Shown: piece after piece, positions 55,045-64,000 of the stretch | Layout of the letters: the number at the start of each line of letters is the position of its first letter | How positions within the stretch are numbered: position 1 is the first letter of the stretch | NCBI RefSeq assembly: GCF_020740795.1 | Contig: NC_067285.1 | Location: forward strand, 17,662,001-17,726,000 | Length of the DNA: 64,000 bases | DNA from: Apus apus | Lineage: Eukaryota > Chordata > Aves > Apodiformes > Apodidae | Direction: 5' to 3' | Notes under the pieces: model-generated | What the model was told of the DNA's origin: nothing | Seen by the model: the letters and a program-made list of their open reading frames with translations, nothing else | Databases searched by the model: none | Translations under genes and position numbers: made by a program

Positions 55045-57070
55045 TTTGCCTAAAACATGCCTGCAGGAGTAAGCACTTCACTAGGCCTTTTTTCATAAGC
55101 TAGAAGTGTGACAGTCAGTCTTAGTGATGAAAGCATCTATTCAATGTTAACATTATTAGCAGATGTTAGAGGAAATGAATGCCACGTGGCATTTCACACA
55201 TTGATGCCATTTGCTTAAAAAGATGACAAACTAAGCTCAAAGCATTTTCTCCAACATTTATTTTAAAAAGTTTGCAAACCTTGTTTGAAAAACAAGGATG
55301 ATTCAAATTTGTTACTTTTATAATATGTTTTAAGCTAGATAATTACTGGAATGTGTCCAAGTGGCATGCTTCCTGGGATGTTCCTGTTTTCTTTTCCTAA
55401 TAGGAATACATCATATATAAGTAGTCACATTTAATTATATCAAATCAGGGATAGTGAGATTCCTTCCTGCCAAACCACTTCTCTAAATACCTGTGGAGCA
55501 GAGATGTCTGTAAAACCATTTTCCTCAGGAATTCAGTCATTGCCTTTACTTCAAGACCTAGCTGTGCTCAAAGAATAAGGTTGCTTCAAAGACACTTCTC
55601 AAAGACTACATCATCACAGCAGCAGTGTGCTCCTTCTGTGGGGACTAAAGGTATGGATGGGCTTTTTCATCTTTTCACCCAATGCCTCTGCCTCATCAAC
55701 ATCTTAAATCCCTAATACAGAGACACAGATAGTATGTGCCCAAATTGGCATGGGCCATGAAGCTGGAGTTTCTTATGGGAGAAAAGATGGATGTCAACCT
55801 GTGCAGCAAACAAACCTTGGAAACTAGCTGTTGCCACAGATGATCATAAAGTTTTCTTCCAGTAAGGAAGCACTTTGTTCTGCGATTGTAATGTCTATTA
55901 CAGAAAAGAAGGCTGGGATCTTATGTGTGTGGAGTAAATCTGAGATCTCCAAACACCCCTTGCATTTAGAATTCAAACCCCAGTTCCACTGAAGTCAGTG
56001 ACATGGTATACATAATTCATCAAAAACCTGAAAAATAACATCACTTTAAATGCTGAGAGGCTGATGTAGTTGGCTGTAAATGCAAGTAACTTCATTCCTC
56101 TTATTACTGGGCAACATATAGCTCAGAGACTCTGCAGAAATGACAAGACAGCAAGTTAATCCGTTCCTAAGCTTACTGCTATGTGGTGGCCGTGGCCCAG
56201 CTTTGGATGACAACACTGTAGCATCCTAGAAGGTTGCAGAGAAAAAAAGGAGTCAGCACTGTCTAATTTGCCAGGAATATCTAGAACTAAGACAGCAGTA
56301 TCAAAAAAAGGTTGAGTAGTAATAACATCTCTCTTGCCCTCATCATCTTGCAAGCCTCAGCTCAGATAGAACCCGCCAACAACAGTCTTAAAATTTTTTC
56401 AATAGCTTTGTAAGATACCCTATTAAGTCACAGCTGTTTAATGTCAGAGGTTGTAAAACTTAAGAGACTGCTATGCTAAATGTTTCAATTAAAAAAGTGA
56501 AGACTCTTATTTTCCCTGCCTGCTGTGCATTATGGAAAGGCACACAAGTCTGAAACACAACAAAGAGTAAATGACATTTTACAGAAGGTCAGTTTTGTAG
56601 CAGCAAAGTATAAGAGTAATACAATAAATGCACTACTGTTTATTTTCTTGTATAGTGGAAGCTAGCAATTATGCTGTTCTTACGATAAAAACTGTTTAAA
56701 AAAAGGCAGTGCCTCTGAGATGTAATTGTGTTATGAAATGTTTCATATGGATGAAAGCTTTGTTAATATATCTTGTTCCAAGTTGTTCACTCTCACTTCT
56801 ACAATGGCTTTGCTTCTAATGTCACAAATATGTTCAGATTTCCATAATGGCAAAATTCTCTCAAGCAATTTGCAGATTGCAGTTAATCAGAGTTAACTTC
56901 AATGGCCTCACTGGTCATTTCAAACTATAGCGTTTCATTTCACAGTCTGGTCCTAAGGCACTCTGCTGTTTATTGAAAGCATTTTCCCAGGTCTCATTAA
57001 TACTGGAAGGAGATAACACTTTATCTGACTGGACTCCTTTTTTCTAGGTATTTTTGCTTCCCATGTTAAT

Positions 57071-57098
57071 GTTTTGTTGTTGTTTTGTTTTTTTTTTT
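57071..57098 (+). repeat. GTT/T-rich low-complexity tract
   Basis: GTTTTGTTGTTGTTTTG followed by an uninterrupted T run. Confidence 0.75.
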
Positions 57099-58105
57099 CT
57101 TGCCAATGTCACCTTAAAACCCAAATTAAAATAAGTATTATGGCAGATAAAATACACACATTTCCCTGTGGAGTAAAACATTGCATACATCCCCTTAGAG
57201 TAAGTAATATGAAATTTTTAAAACCAATTTCTGCTGAAGTTCAAACTGTAATCTTTTAATTGCTGTATGTGGAACAGGTTTAAAATTATTTCAGACTAGT
57301 ACTTCTGTAAATTCCTTGCTTAAGTACCTGTGTAGGAGCTTCCTGTCTCCTCTGGGAGTCACAAAAATTGTGCTCTTCTCAAGATCAATACTAACCTCCA
57401 TACTGGCATCCACATGCAGATTTGTCTGGCTAACACTAAGGAGTTAAGCTTGCAAAAAAAAAAAGTCTCAATGAGGAAATATAAACACTGAATTTGCTTT
57501 TTTTTCCCCCCACCAATCATTTTCTTCAGAACACAACCCTGAATCTCACAGATTTATAAGCAAGAAAAAAGGTTATTTGTACATAAGATACTGTGATTGT
57601 TGTCTTCAGAACATAATATAATTCTATTGCCAGCTGCTTTTAAGGCAGTTCATTCCTGTTAAACACTCAAGTAATCACTCATGTCAGCTTCCTTCCACAC
57701 TTCTGTCCTTTGAGCAATTGAATGGGGACATACTGCTAGCCAAGAACATTTAAATTGGCTCATCTGACTACACCTAAAAAGTTTTAGAGGTCATTGGGGA
57801 GAGGATTAGTATTTGGAGTTTTGCACAGAACCTGTGCAATTGTTTCAGCTGTTGCTTTGAGGCATTAACACATGTCAGAGCAAAGACACCCTTTGAGGGC
57901 TATTGACTACAGATAAAAAGGAAAGAATAGCTAAATCTTCCTTGATTAGTCATGCACACAGAAGCATAGCTAGGTAGCTTTCTCCAAACGTACAGTCGGA
58001 AGGATTCACTTAATATGAAGTCTCCAAGATGATGAAGTATACCTGCTCATAGGCTCAATACTTTGGGGAAACAAAATAATCATTCTGTTTAATGTACTGA
58101 GGTAT

Positions 58106-58139
58106 TTTATCTACACGCGTTGCTTTATCTACACGTTGC
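58106..58139 (+). repeat. Imperfect 16-18-bp tandem duplication
   Basis: TTTATCTACACGCGTTGC (58,106-58,123) is followed directly by TTTATCTACACGTTGC (58,124-58,139). The copies differ only by one CG dinucleotide. A weak third echo, CTTTATCCACAG, lies near 58,146. Confidence 0.8.
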
Positions 58140-58806
58140 CTGTCCTTTATCCACAGGGTGTTTTTTTTACCGAGAATTTTCTATTCTCTTCCATTTAACA
58201 AGAAATAGCACTGATGCATCGCATTAGCAATTCATGACCATTCAAAGGTCTCCTTTTTAAAAGCAAACACTTTAAACAACTGGAAATTAACTGAAAGAGG
58301 TGCAAGCTCATCTTACCTAAATCTTCTAGTTATTTAACAAAATGAAAAAGCCAGTCTTTCATTTAAAATAAAAAAGCTTTCACTCCCAGATAAGTTTCAG
58401 ACCTCATCTTTCAGCAGCAATCTGATTGCTCATGGAGGATTCAACACAGCAGGAAAGAAAATTTGGGGGTTTTTTATATTATAAAATAAGCCTAAACTTG
58501 CTTCTTAGAATACTTTTTATTCTTTGAGAATTCAAAGATAAATCGATCTTATGGCACTTACACAAAATGCATTCTAAGGCCATATAGAAGAACACTAGTT
58601 TTGTTTAGTGTCAACAGCTCTGGGGAAGTCCAACTTTATCCATCTGTACAAAGATAACTAAATATTAAATCCAGCAACTTTTGAAGCAATCTCTTCCTTA
58701 ATTAATCTGATCTCATGTGTTTTCTCAAGTCCTGGAGGACCTCTAGTACTGCCTAATATGGGTTACCTTAAAAGTGGGTAAGGCAGTTCTGGCCCTCCCA
58801 CCTCCA

Positions 58807-58900
58807 GGCGAAGTTCTCGGTGGCGACCCTAGCGATGCCAGGCGGTTTCTCAGCGCCATCTCCTGGACATTCTGGTGTCGTACGCGAGACATTCGAAGGG
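58807..58900. promoter_or_regulatory. Isolated CpG-dense patch
   Basis: Ten CpG dinucleotides fall between 58,809 and 58,895 (58,809; 58,818; 58,824; 58,833; 58,843; 58,854; 58,879; 58,883; 58,885; 58,894), while most of the surrounding kilobases have hardly any. This retention suggests DNA that is unmethylated in the germline, such as an insulator, enhancer or small alternative promoter. It embeds a strong CTCF-like motif. No convincing open frame or known repeat was recognised. A recent GC-rich insertion is an alternative. Confidence 0.5.
58853..58866 (-). promoter_or_regulatory. CTCF-like binding motif
   Basis: The plus strand reads GCGCCATCTCCTGG and the minus strand CCAGGAGATGGCGC. This fits the CTCF core CCASYAGRKGGCGC at 13 of 14 positions. 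It lies inside the only CpG-dense patch I noticed in the window, which supports a real site. Orientation is minus. Confidence 0.5.
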
Positions 58901-60348
58901 CTTTGTAGAGACCTAAGTAGGCATGTTTTATTAACCTATTTTTATTTTTCTTCTCTCCCAGCTCTAATCAACCTTCAAGAGCTTTCAGGTATTTGAATTA
59001 TAAAAAAATCATATAGCTGGAAAAATAACCCTAAAAATATTCTTCTCCCTTTTCTAACTTAACTCCAGAAATAACCCTCAGTTAATGACTTGTCTGATCA
59101 AATTGTACACTACTGTTCCTTTTTTTTCTTTTACCAAAGAGAAAAATTTGACATATATGAAGTAGTGCCCTCGTGTTTTCCTTCCAGAAGCCTTCATTAT
59201 GTCTGTGATTGGACTGCCATGACAAGAGGACAAGTGTTAACTCCAAATGAGCTGAAGTTGAGCAAGAAATAGTCTTTTCAAGATGAGGCTTTAGCCACTT
59301 GAAAAGTTGGAGCAGCTTGATACAAGTATAGCATAGGTTGTTTTTTAAGAACTATTTCTCACAGCATGACATGTTCAAAAGGAACTCTTCAAAGACAATG
59401 GTGTTGCTGTACAAGGCACTTGTCCAAATTCAGGTGTTACACCAGAAACAACCATTTCACACTATGGTTTCCTTTCTTGTATGGGAAAAATGAAACACCA
59501 AAGAAGCTAAGCCATCCTAAGAGTCTTTTTAAATTTACAAGGATGTAAGCTTATTCTCTTGAGAAAAGAAAGCTTCATTTTAAGTATAAGAAGTTTTCAA
59601 TGCATAGAAGAGATTGATACTTAAACTAGGTTGTCCTAATTCAGATAGTTTCAGAAACCAGTTTTAATCAAACTGGGAGGTGAAAGGGGGAAGAACAAGA
59701 CAGTGGAAATCACTGTTGCTACCCCAGGAGACTTTCTTTTGTGGGATTTGAGTTCTCATGGGATATCAGCACTTCATGGCCCAGCTTCATATATAGAAGA
59801 TCTCACTCGCCTCTTCTTACAATGATGCACAGAGATACTTTTATCACACATCCCTGTCAGGTTACCACCTACAGTCAAGAAAGTTCAGAAGAAAACCAGG
59901 AAAATTTGAGTATTACCAGAGGTCTTCCCCATGTCAAAATATAGACCAAACTTACATTAAATGCTACTTAGCATAGTCTTTGCCTGACCCTTGTCACAAG
60001 CCTACACCTAAAATGGAAGTTAATTCAGTTTTAAAGTCTGAAAACCAAAGAAGAAAATTAGTGTGAGAATCTGATCTTACAAGTCAGGATCTACAGAACT
60101 GAACTATATATATTATACTTAGCAAGACATATTTCATGCTTAGACAATCTACTAGAAAACCCTATCAGTTTTTTGCCACTTGACTTGCAGCATCGTTGTC
60201 CACATTTAAGCTATAGTCACATGAAAAGTAAAATAAAATTACTTGTACTAAAGAAACTGCTAATGACCATTTTTACATTTATTTGCATTTTTAAAGGTCT
60301 CATTTTTGTTAAACTGCACAAGGCATTTAAAGTAACTATTTTTCTTTC
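58901..60348. other. No gene recognised
   Basis: Sequence between the CpG patch and the CR1 copy. Several short plus-strand frames (59,090; 59,366; 59,741) occur one after another but have unrelated compositions and no shared splice logic, so I do not treat them as exons. Confidence 0.5.
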
Positions 60349-60558
60349 AAGAAAATATGAGGAAGAGCTTCTTTACTGTGAGAGCGACAGAGCAGTGGAA
60401 CAGGCTGCCAGAGAGGTCGTGGAGTCGCCTTCACTGGAGACATTCAAAACCCACCTGGACAACTTCCTGTGTGATGTGCTCTGGGTGATCCTGCTCTGGC
60501 AGGGGGGGTTGGACTAGATGATCTTTCAAGATCCCTTCCAACCCCTAGGATTCTGTGA
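60349..60558 (+). mobile_element. CR1 LINE 3'-end fragment, relatively young
   Basis: This is a well-preserved CR1 3' end: CTTCTTTACTGTGAGAGCGA, CAGAGCAGTGGAACAGGCTG, GAGGTCGTGGAGTCGCC, CTGCTCTGGCAGGGGGGG, TTGGACTAGATGATCTTTCA, CCCTTCCAACCCCTAGG and ATTCTGTGA. It keeps more CpGs than the other copies, which suggests a younger insertion. The 114-codon open frame starting at 60,173 runs into it and is not a gene. Confidence 0.92.
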
Positions 60559-61570
60559 AAAACAATTTTAATCTTGTGTTTGTGTCCATGAGTCAATCTG
60601 GTACTTTTTTTTCTTCAAAAAGAAAATACAGAACAGCAGTCCAACAGAAACAAAAAAACCATTTCTATAACTTAAATAATGGAATAATTAGTGAAGGATA
60701 CTAAGGTTGCAGTTGTACTACCAAAAATGAGTCACAATTACCTGGCTGTATTAGCAAATCAGTATGGACTTGGACAAAGGGGAAAAATCCCAGACTGGAT
60801 TTTGACAGAGAGCTTCTGAAAAAATGTTGTAGTCAGGCTAACACCAAACTTCAAGAGGCATCTTGTAAACAAGATAGTCTTCCTCTAGTGCTAAACACTA
60901 GGTATGTGCAAAACAGACTGATAAGGAGCTCTGTCAACATAGTTACCATAGACCTAATAGGTGAAACAGACCAAAATGCAGTAATAATAAAAATAATCCA
61001 ATAGTCCAAGTGAAAACAGTGTTGTATGGTTGGCACTAATTCAAGTAAAAAAAGAATGCAGCATGAACAACAAGTTAACAAATAATCACATATTGGGATT
61101 GTCTTCCTTCACCCATGTCAAAAGCAGGTCATTGTCAAAGTAATTTCACCTCTTCCTGAAAGATGACCAGTAGTGCTCTTCAAACAATGCAAAATCCTAT
61201 TAAATACAATCACTGCCTGTGACTTAAGTAAATGTTACACTAATGAAGCCAAGTGTTCTAAAAGTTTACTCAGTCACTGATGACAAACTGAAACATTACT
61301 AGATTAAAAAAGTAGGTGTTCTAGTAGAACTCGATGGATAAAACTAAGTGCCAAACATCTGAGATTGGGTCACTTCTAAAAGCAGATTATAAATATTTAT
61401 GGATATTTTAATCCCCAAAGAAAGAGTACTATGCTTCAAAATTACTTAATTTAGAAGACTAAATAAATGAATTAAAAACACACAAGTGACAAAAAAACAT
61501 TTCTCCACGTACTGCCGATTCCCTGATTTATACCTTCAGGTTTTTTTTTGTTGGTGGTTGTTTTGTGTGG
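60559..61570. other. No gene recognised
   Basis: AT-rich sequence between the CR1 copy and the homopolymer block. It lies downstream of the predicted poly(A) site of the minus-strand gene. Nothing specific is visible. Confidence 0.5.
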
Positions 61571-61679
61571 TTTTTTTTTTTTTGGGGGGGGGGGGGGCGC
61601 TGTGGGTTTTGTTTGTTTGTTGGTTTTGTGCTGGTTTTAATTTTTTTCTTCTCCCCCCCTCCAGCCCCCCCCCCCCCCC
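61571..61679. repeat. T13-G14 ... C7 ... C15 homopolymer block
   Basis: The plus strand has 13 T (61,571-61,583), then 14 G (61,584-61,597), a GTTT-rich stretch, a C7 run and finally 15 C (61,665-61,679). The G14 and C15 runs are inverted partners about 67 bases apart and could form a hairpin; the G run could also form a quadruplex. Flanking CGCTG and CCAG bases extend the pairing imperfectly. Open frames here translate to Pro/Lys or Gly/Phe low complexity and are not genes. Confidence 0.85.
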
Positions 61680-61888
61680 AAACCTCAAGGATTTCAGGAT
61701 ATACAAGTTCTGATGTGTACTCTTTTCCCCACTCAAAGCTCTGGTAGGTGTTCTGGCCACTTGAAAAAAGCAACTTAAATCTTTCTACACAGGCATCGTT
61801 CTTACCATGCATTGGTAAATTATTAACACTTCCAAAGACACCATTGCTAAAAGAAAATTCAGACAGAAGCTTTCTTGAACATTTTATG

Positions 61889-61894
61889 TTTAAT
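61889..61894 (-). terminator. Poly(A) signal ATTAAA
   Basis: ATTAAA on the minus strand, about 155 bases beyond the stop codon, is the commonest variant of the vertebrate polyadenylation hexamer. With the G/U-rich sequence downstream it is a plausible end for the minus-strand transcript. A hexamer alone is weak evidence. Confidence 0.4.
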
Positions 61895-61933
61895 AGACTT
61901 GAACCAGAAGCCATTAGAACAATTCTTTACATC

Positions 61934-61941
61934 TATATACA
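61934..61941 (-). promoter_or_regulatory. Pumilio response element (UGUAUAUA), distal copy
   Basis: A second exact TGTATATA on the minus strand, starting 42 bases beyond the first copy and about 40 bases before the ATTAAA signal. Two copies in so short a UTR strengthen the case for Pumilio binding, although AT-rich DNA produces such octamers by chance. Confidence 0.4.
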
Positions 61942-61975
61942 AAATTTGGAACATGACTGAGTATCTATTACTTCT

Positions 61976-61983
61976 TATATACA
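61976..61983 (-). promoter_or_regulatory. Pumilio response element (UGUAUAUA), stop-proximal copy
   Basis: The minus strand reads TGTATATA, matching the PUM1/PUM2 consensus UGUANAUA. It lies about 65 bases after the predicted stop. In vertebrate mRNAs such elements usually reduce stability or translation. Its relevance depends on the terminal exon being real. Confidence 0.4.
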
Positions 61984-62047
61984 ATCAGCTGAAAAAACAA
62001 AATTCAAGTATGCCCTAACTAGGAAATACAAACACGCTTTTGCAAGA

Positions 62048-62125
62048 TTATTTAGCTGGTTTTGATCGTAACCGTCGCTTGATGATTAGATGATCACTTT
62101 CCTTCTCTTTTTGTTCTATGAAGAT
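62048..62125 (-). CDS. Probable terminal coding exon of an unidentified gene entering from the right
   Basis: On the minus strand a polypyrimidine tract ending in CAG leads directly into 25 open codons and a TAA stop. The peptide starts IFIEQKEKESDH and ends LIIKRRLRSKPAK, a charged, basic C-terminal tail. Only the frame with a codon boundary at the splice junction stays open; the other two hit a stop within about 12 codons. The codons for Lys-Arg-Arg-Leu-Arg-Ser hold three CpGs within about 15 bases, unusual in this CpG-poor window and consistent with coding constraint. A short 3' UTR with a poly(A) signal follows. The rest of the gene lies beyond position 64,000, and no convincing penultimate exon is visible. 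I do not recognise the protein and infer no function; the lysine/arginine-rich end could be nuclear or membrane-proximal. A chance open stretch after a chance acceptor remains possible. Confidence 0.55.
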   Translation of the reverse strand: MFIEQKEKESDHLIIKRRLRSKPAK

Positions 62126-62139
62126 CTGAAAAAAGACAG
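62126..62139 (-). promoter_or_regulatory. Splice acceptor of the terminal exon
   Basis: Read on the minus strand this is CTGTCTTTTTTCAG, a near-ideal pyrimidine tract plus CAG acceptor. The upstream minus-strand sequence contains TGCTGATTAATTC, which offers plausible branch points about 20-35 bases before the AG. It fixes the start of the terminal exon at 62,125. Confidence 0.55.
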
Positions 62140-63174
62140 TATTTCATGAATTAATCAGCATTTCTTCAGAGACAAATGACATGGACTTCCAGACCCACCT
62201 AACCAACATGTTTTTTCAAAGACTGTTTTTAGAATGAAATTTGCCTGTAATCTTCTCAAAGGTCTTCAAGATAGAGATAATTTTAGTGCATCATAACAAC
62301 AAATACTAGAAACACAAAATTCCATTTTTGCTGAAACAAATACCTAAGTGCAAAGAAAAACATGATCTGAAAGCAGCTCATATTTCTAATATTCATTTTG
62401 TGAAAAATGAAGATTTCAGACAATATATTTGTAACTTGAATTCCTTTAGATTTCTCTGATTTTACCCAAGATTCATTTTTTCACTTAGCCTTTCACTTCC
62501 AAGCTTCTCAGCTTCTTGTGCCACTTTTTGTAATTTTCTTCATTTTCCTATGGACAGCATTTTGGTTTCTGCCACATCGGTTAATACAATTGCAGAAAAT
62601 TCAATAGGATCTCTCAAATGCTCACCATAGTGACAGAGGAAAGAAAGGATTGAATAGAATGAAGATACGTACACTCAGTGACGTAGTTACTGTCAAAACC
62701 ATCAAGTTGATTTCAGAAACAATTTCAGAAACACACCTCTAAGACTCTTTATAGACTAGTTTAGACAGGGCAACAATTTAAGCCCACTCATCTAAACTGA
62801 GCTTTGAAAAGCATGGATATTTCTATAGTATCAGCTGGACATAAATGGAATCAGAAATTACCTTAGACACTCACTTGCCCTGCTAAGTTAATTGTACCTT
62901 CAGACCTTTGTCTTTAAAGTTTCAGTCATGCTATCATCAATCTCTGGATCCCTGAATAGTCTTTACTTCTCTTCTCCCCTTACATTATCCTTAGATCAAC
63001 ACCACATACTGGAAAAACAACTTAAGACTCAAATTGCTGTAGAGGAAAAAGAACAGAACACAGCTAAGATACCTATGAATCCAAACTTAAATTTGTCTAT
63101 GGTTGCTCTATCATCTGTAGAGTAAGTCAGCAGTCAAACACAGTGAAGATAAAGTGAGAAAACACAAAACTAGG
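62140..63174 (-). other. Putative last intron (left part)
   Basis: If the terminal exon is real, this is intronic on the minus strand. It contains the 12-bp duplication at 62,710. It also holds two protein-like but unsupported open segments: minus strand about 62,459-62,667 with one internal stop, and plus strand 62,995-63,121 with splice-like borders. Neither connects in frame to the terminal exon. Confidence 0.4.
62710..62733 (+). repeat. 12-bp tandem duplication (2 copies)
   Basis: ATTTCAGAAACA is repeated exactly at 62,710-62,721 and 62,722-62,733, within the putative final intron of the minus-strand gene. Confidence 0.85.
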
Positions 63175-63930
63175 TGTTCTGGTTTGAGACAGGATGAAGC
63201 CAAATTTCCTTTTACCGTTGTTTTTTTTCTTCAGTGAACTGTTTTAAGCAGCATACCTCATGAAAGTTCCTGCAAGTTTACTAGCTAGTGGACTGATAAC
63301 ACCCAAGTGTTTCTAGTTACTGCCAGGAGACAAAGGACACTTTGCTCTACTTGTTGAATCTGCTGCTTCAGACACTGAAGGAGCAGGTAAGTTGTATCTA
63401 CAATGCTCCCATAGGGAGAAGTGGACTAGACAGACTGCAAAATTGGTGAAACGAATTATTCTGTACATATATCCACATAGTCTGTATAAATTCAGAGATC
63501 ATGGAAGTCAAGGTCTCTTGCTTTTTCTTCTGTCCATGGCTGGCATTCAGGGAGGACTGTCTATCCATCTCCTTTGATCCCTAGGGCTGTGTCTTCCTGA
63601 CCCTTATAACAGTCCCCTCAGTTCCTGTCTGCTCTGCCTCTGTCTGGCAGCACTCCAGGACATTTTGGGACTGCTCACAGCTCAGGAGAGTGCCCTGAGA
63701 GTTGCTGGGGAAAAGTGATAAGGGTTTTGCACATTCCTGCACACACTTGTATATATTTGTACATATTTTCTTTTATCATTAGTATTTAATTAAAGCTGTC
63801 TAGTTTAGCTTTCAATCCAGGAAGCCTCTCTCCTTATTCTCTCTCCTTTCCCTACCTGGATGGAATGGGGAGGGGATCAAGAGCATTATTGTCACTGGTT
63901 TAATTACTGACCTGGAGTCAGACCATGACA
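63175..63930 (+). mobile_element. Probable solo LTR of an avian endogenous retrovirus (ERVL-like)
   Basis: The segment begins TGTTCTGGTTTGAGACAGG and ends CAGACCATGACA, giving TGT...ACA termini. The wording is that of a recurrent avian LTR: a TATA-like stretch near 63,749, an ATTAAA at 63,789-63,794 followed by AGCTGTCTAG, a pyrimidine-rich block (CCTCTCTCCTTATTCTCTC) and a purine-rich block (GGAATGGGGAGGGGATC). No retroviral coding sequence flanks it on the left, and only 70 bases remain on the right, so solo LTR is the simplest reading; a full provirus running off the right edge cannot be excluded. Flanking pentamers (CTAGG and TTAAG) do not match well, so the target-site duplication is decayed or the boundaries are off by a few bases. 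The family assignment is from memory. Confidence 0.7.
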
Positions 63931-64000
63931 TTAAGTAAAACAGCAAAAAGATCAAAAGGAATGGTCAAGCAGAATTAAGAAATAAGTACTTTCAAACCTC

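Larger units (their letters stand above)
53125..58806. other. No gene recognised
   Basis: AT-rich unique sequence containing the 12-bp duplication at 55.02 kb, the T-rich tract at 57.08 kb and the imperfect duplication at 58.11 kb. No exon, RNA gene or transposon could be supported. Confidence 0.55.
61870..62047 (-). other. Putative 3' UTR of the terminal exon
   Basis: This segment follows the TAA stop on the minus strand, has no continuing frame and is AU-rich. It contains two UGUAUAUA octamers and ends just past an ATTAAA hexamer. A G/U-rich stretch (TGGTGTCTTTGG on the minus strand) lies a few dozen bases downstream, as expected after a cleavage site. The 3' end is inferred from the hexamer, so the boundary is approximate. 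Confidence 0.45.

Noticed and set aside
60173..60517. 114-codon plus-strand frame
   Set aside because: Its C-terminal half is the CR1 3' end, which is non-coding in the intact element.
61528..61914. 128-codon minus-strand frame reading through the G/C homopolymers
   Set aside because: Much of it is Pro/Lys/Gly/Thr low complexity from homopolymers, and it lies at and beyond the predicted poly(A) site of the real minus-strand candidate.

Overview
The window is AT-rich, CpG-poor vertebrate nuclear DNA. Several fragments carry the 3' end of a CR1 LINE, the commonest retroposon of birds and other sauropsids. The wording of these fragments, plus one solo LTR resembling avian ERVL-type LTRs, points to a bird, probably outside the chicken lineage. 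The species cannot be told from the sequence. There is no sign of bacterial or phage content, operons, CRISPR arrays, or tRNA or rRNA genes.

Almost all of the window (about 1-61,870) looks like intergenic or deep intronic DNA. Open frames there are short, often overlap on both strands, and have compositions expected of translated AT-rich DNA. Recognisable content is: a composite minus-strand CR1 at 5.1-5.5 kb (an ORF2 piece fused to a 3' end); plus-strand CR1 3' ends at 7.2, 8.1 (decayed), 53.1 and 60.4 kb; scattered A/T homopolymers and (AT)n tracts; a few very short tandem duplications; and an isolated CpG-dense patch at 58.81-58.90 kb containing a strong CTCF-like motif.

The right end is the most gene-like part. 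On the minus strand, 62,048-62,125 looks like the last coding exon of a gene that enters from beyond the right edge. It has a strong splice acceptor, 25 codons and a stop, then a 3' UTR of about 180 bases with two Pumilio-type elements and an ATTAAA signal. I do not recognise the protein. The sequence from 62,126 to the window end would be its final intron, and a probable solo LTR lies in it at 63,175-63,930. Just downstream of the predicted gene end, at 61,571-61,679, is an odd T/G/C homopolymer block with G14 and C15 in inverted arrangement.

I found no evidence of a novel multi-gene system. The best leads are the CpG/CTCF island, the unidentified terminal exon with its paired UGUAUAUA elements, the G14/C15 structure and the rearranged CR1.
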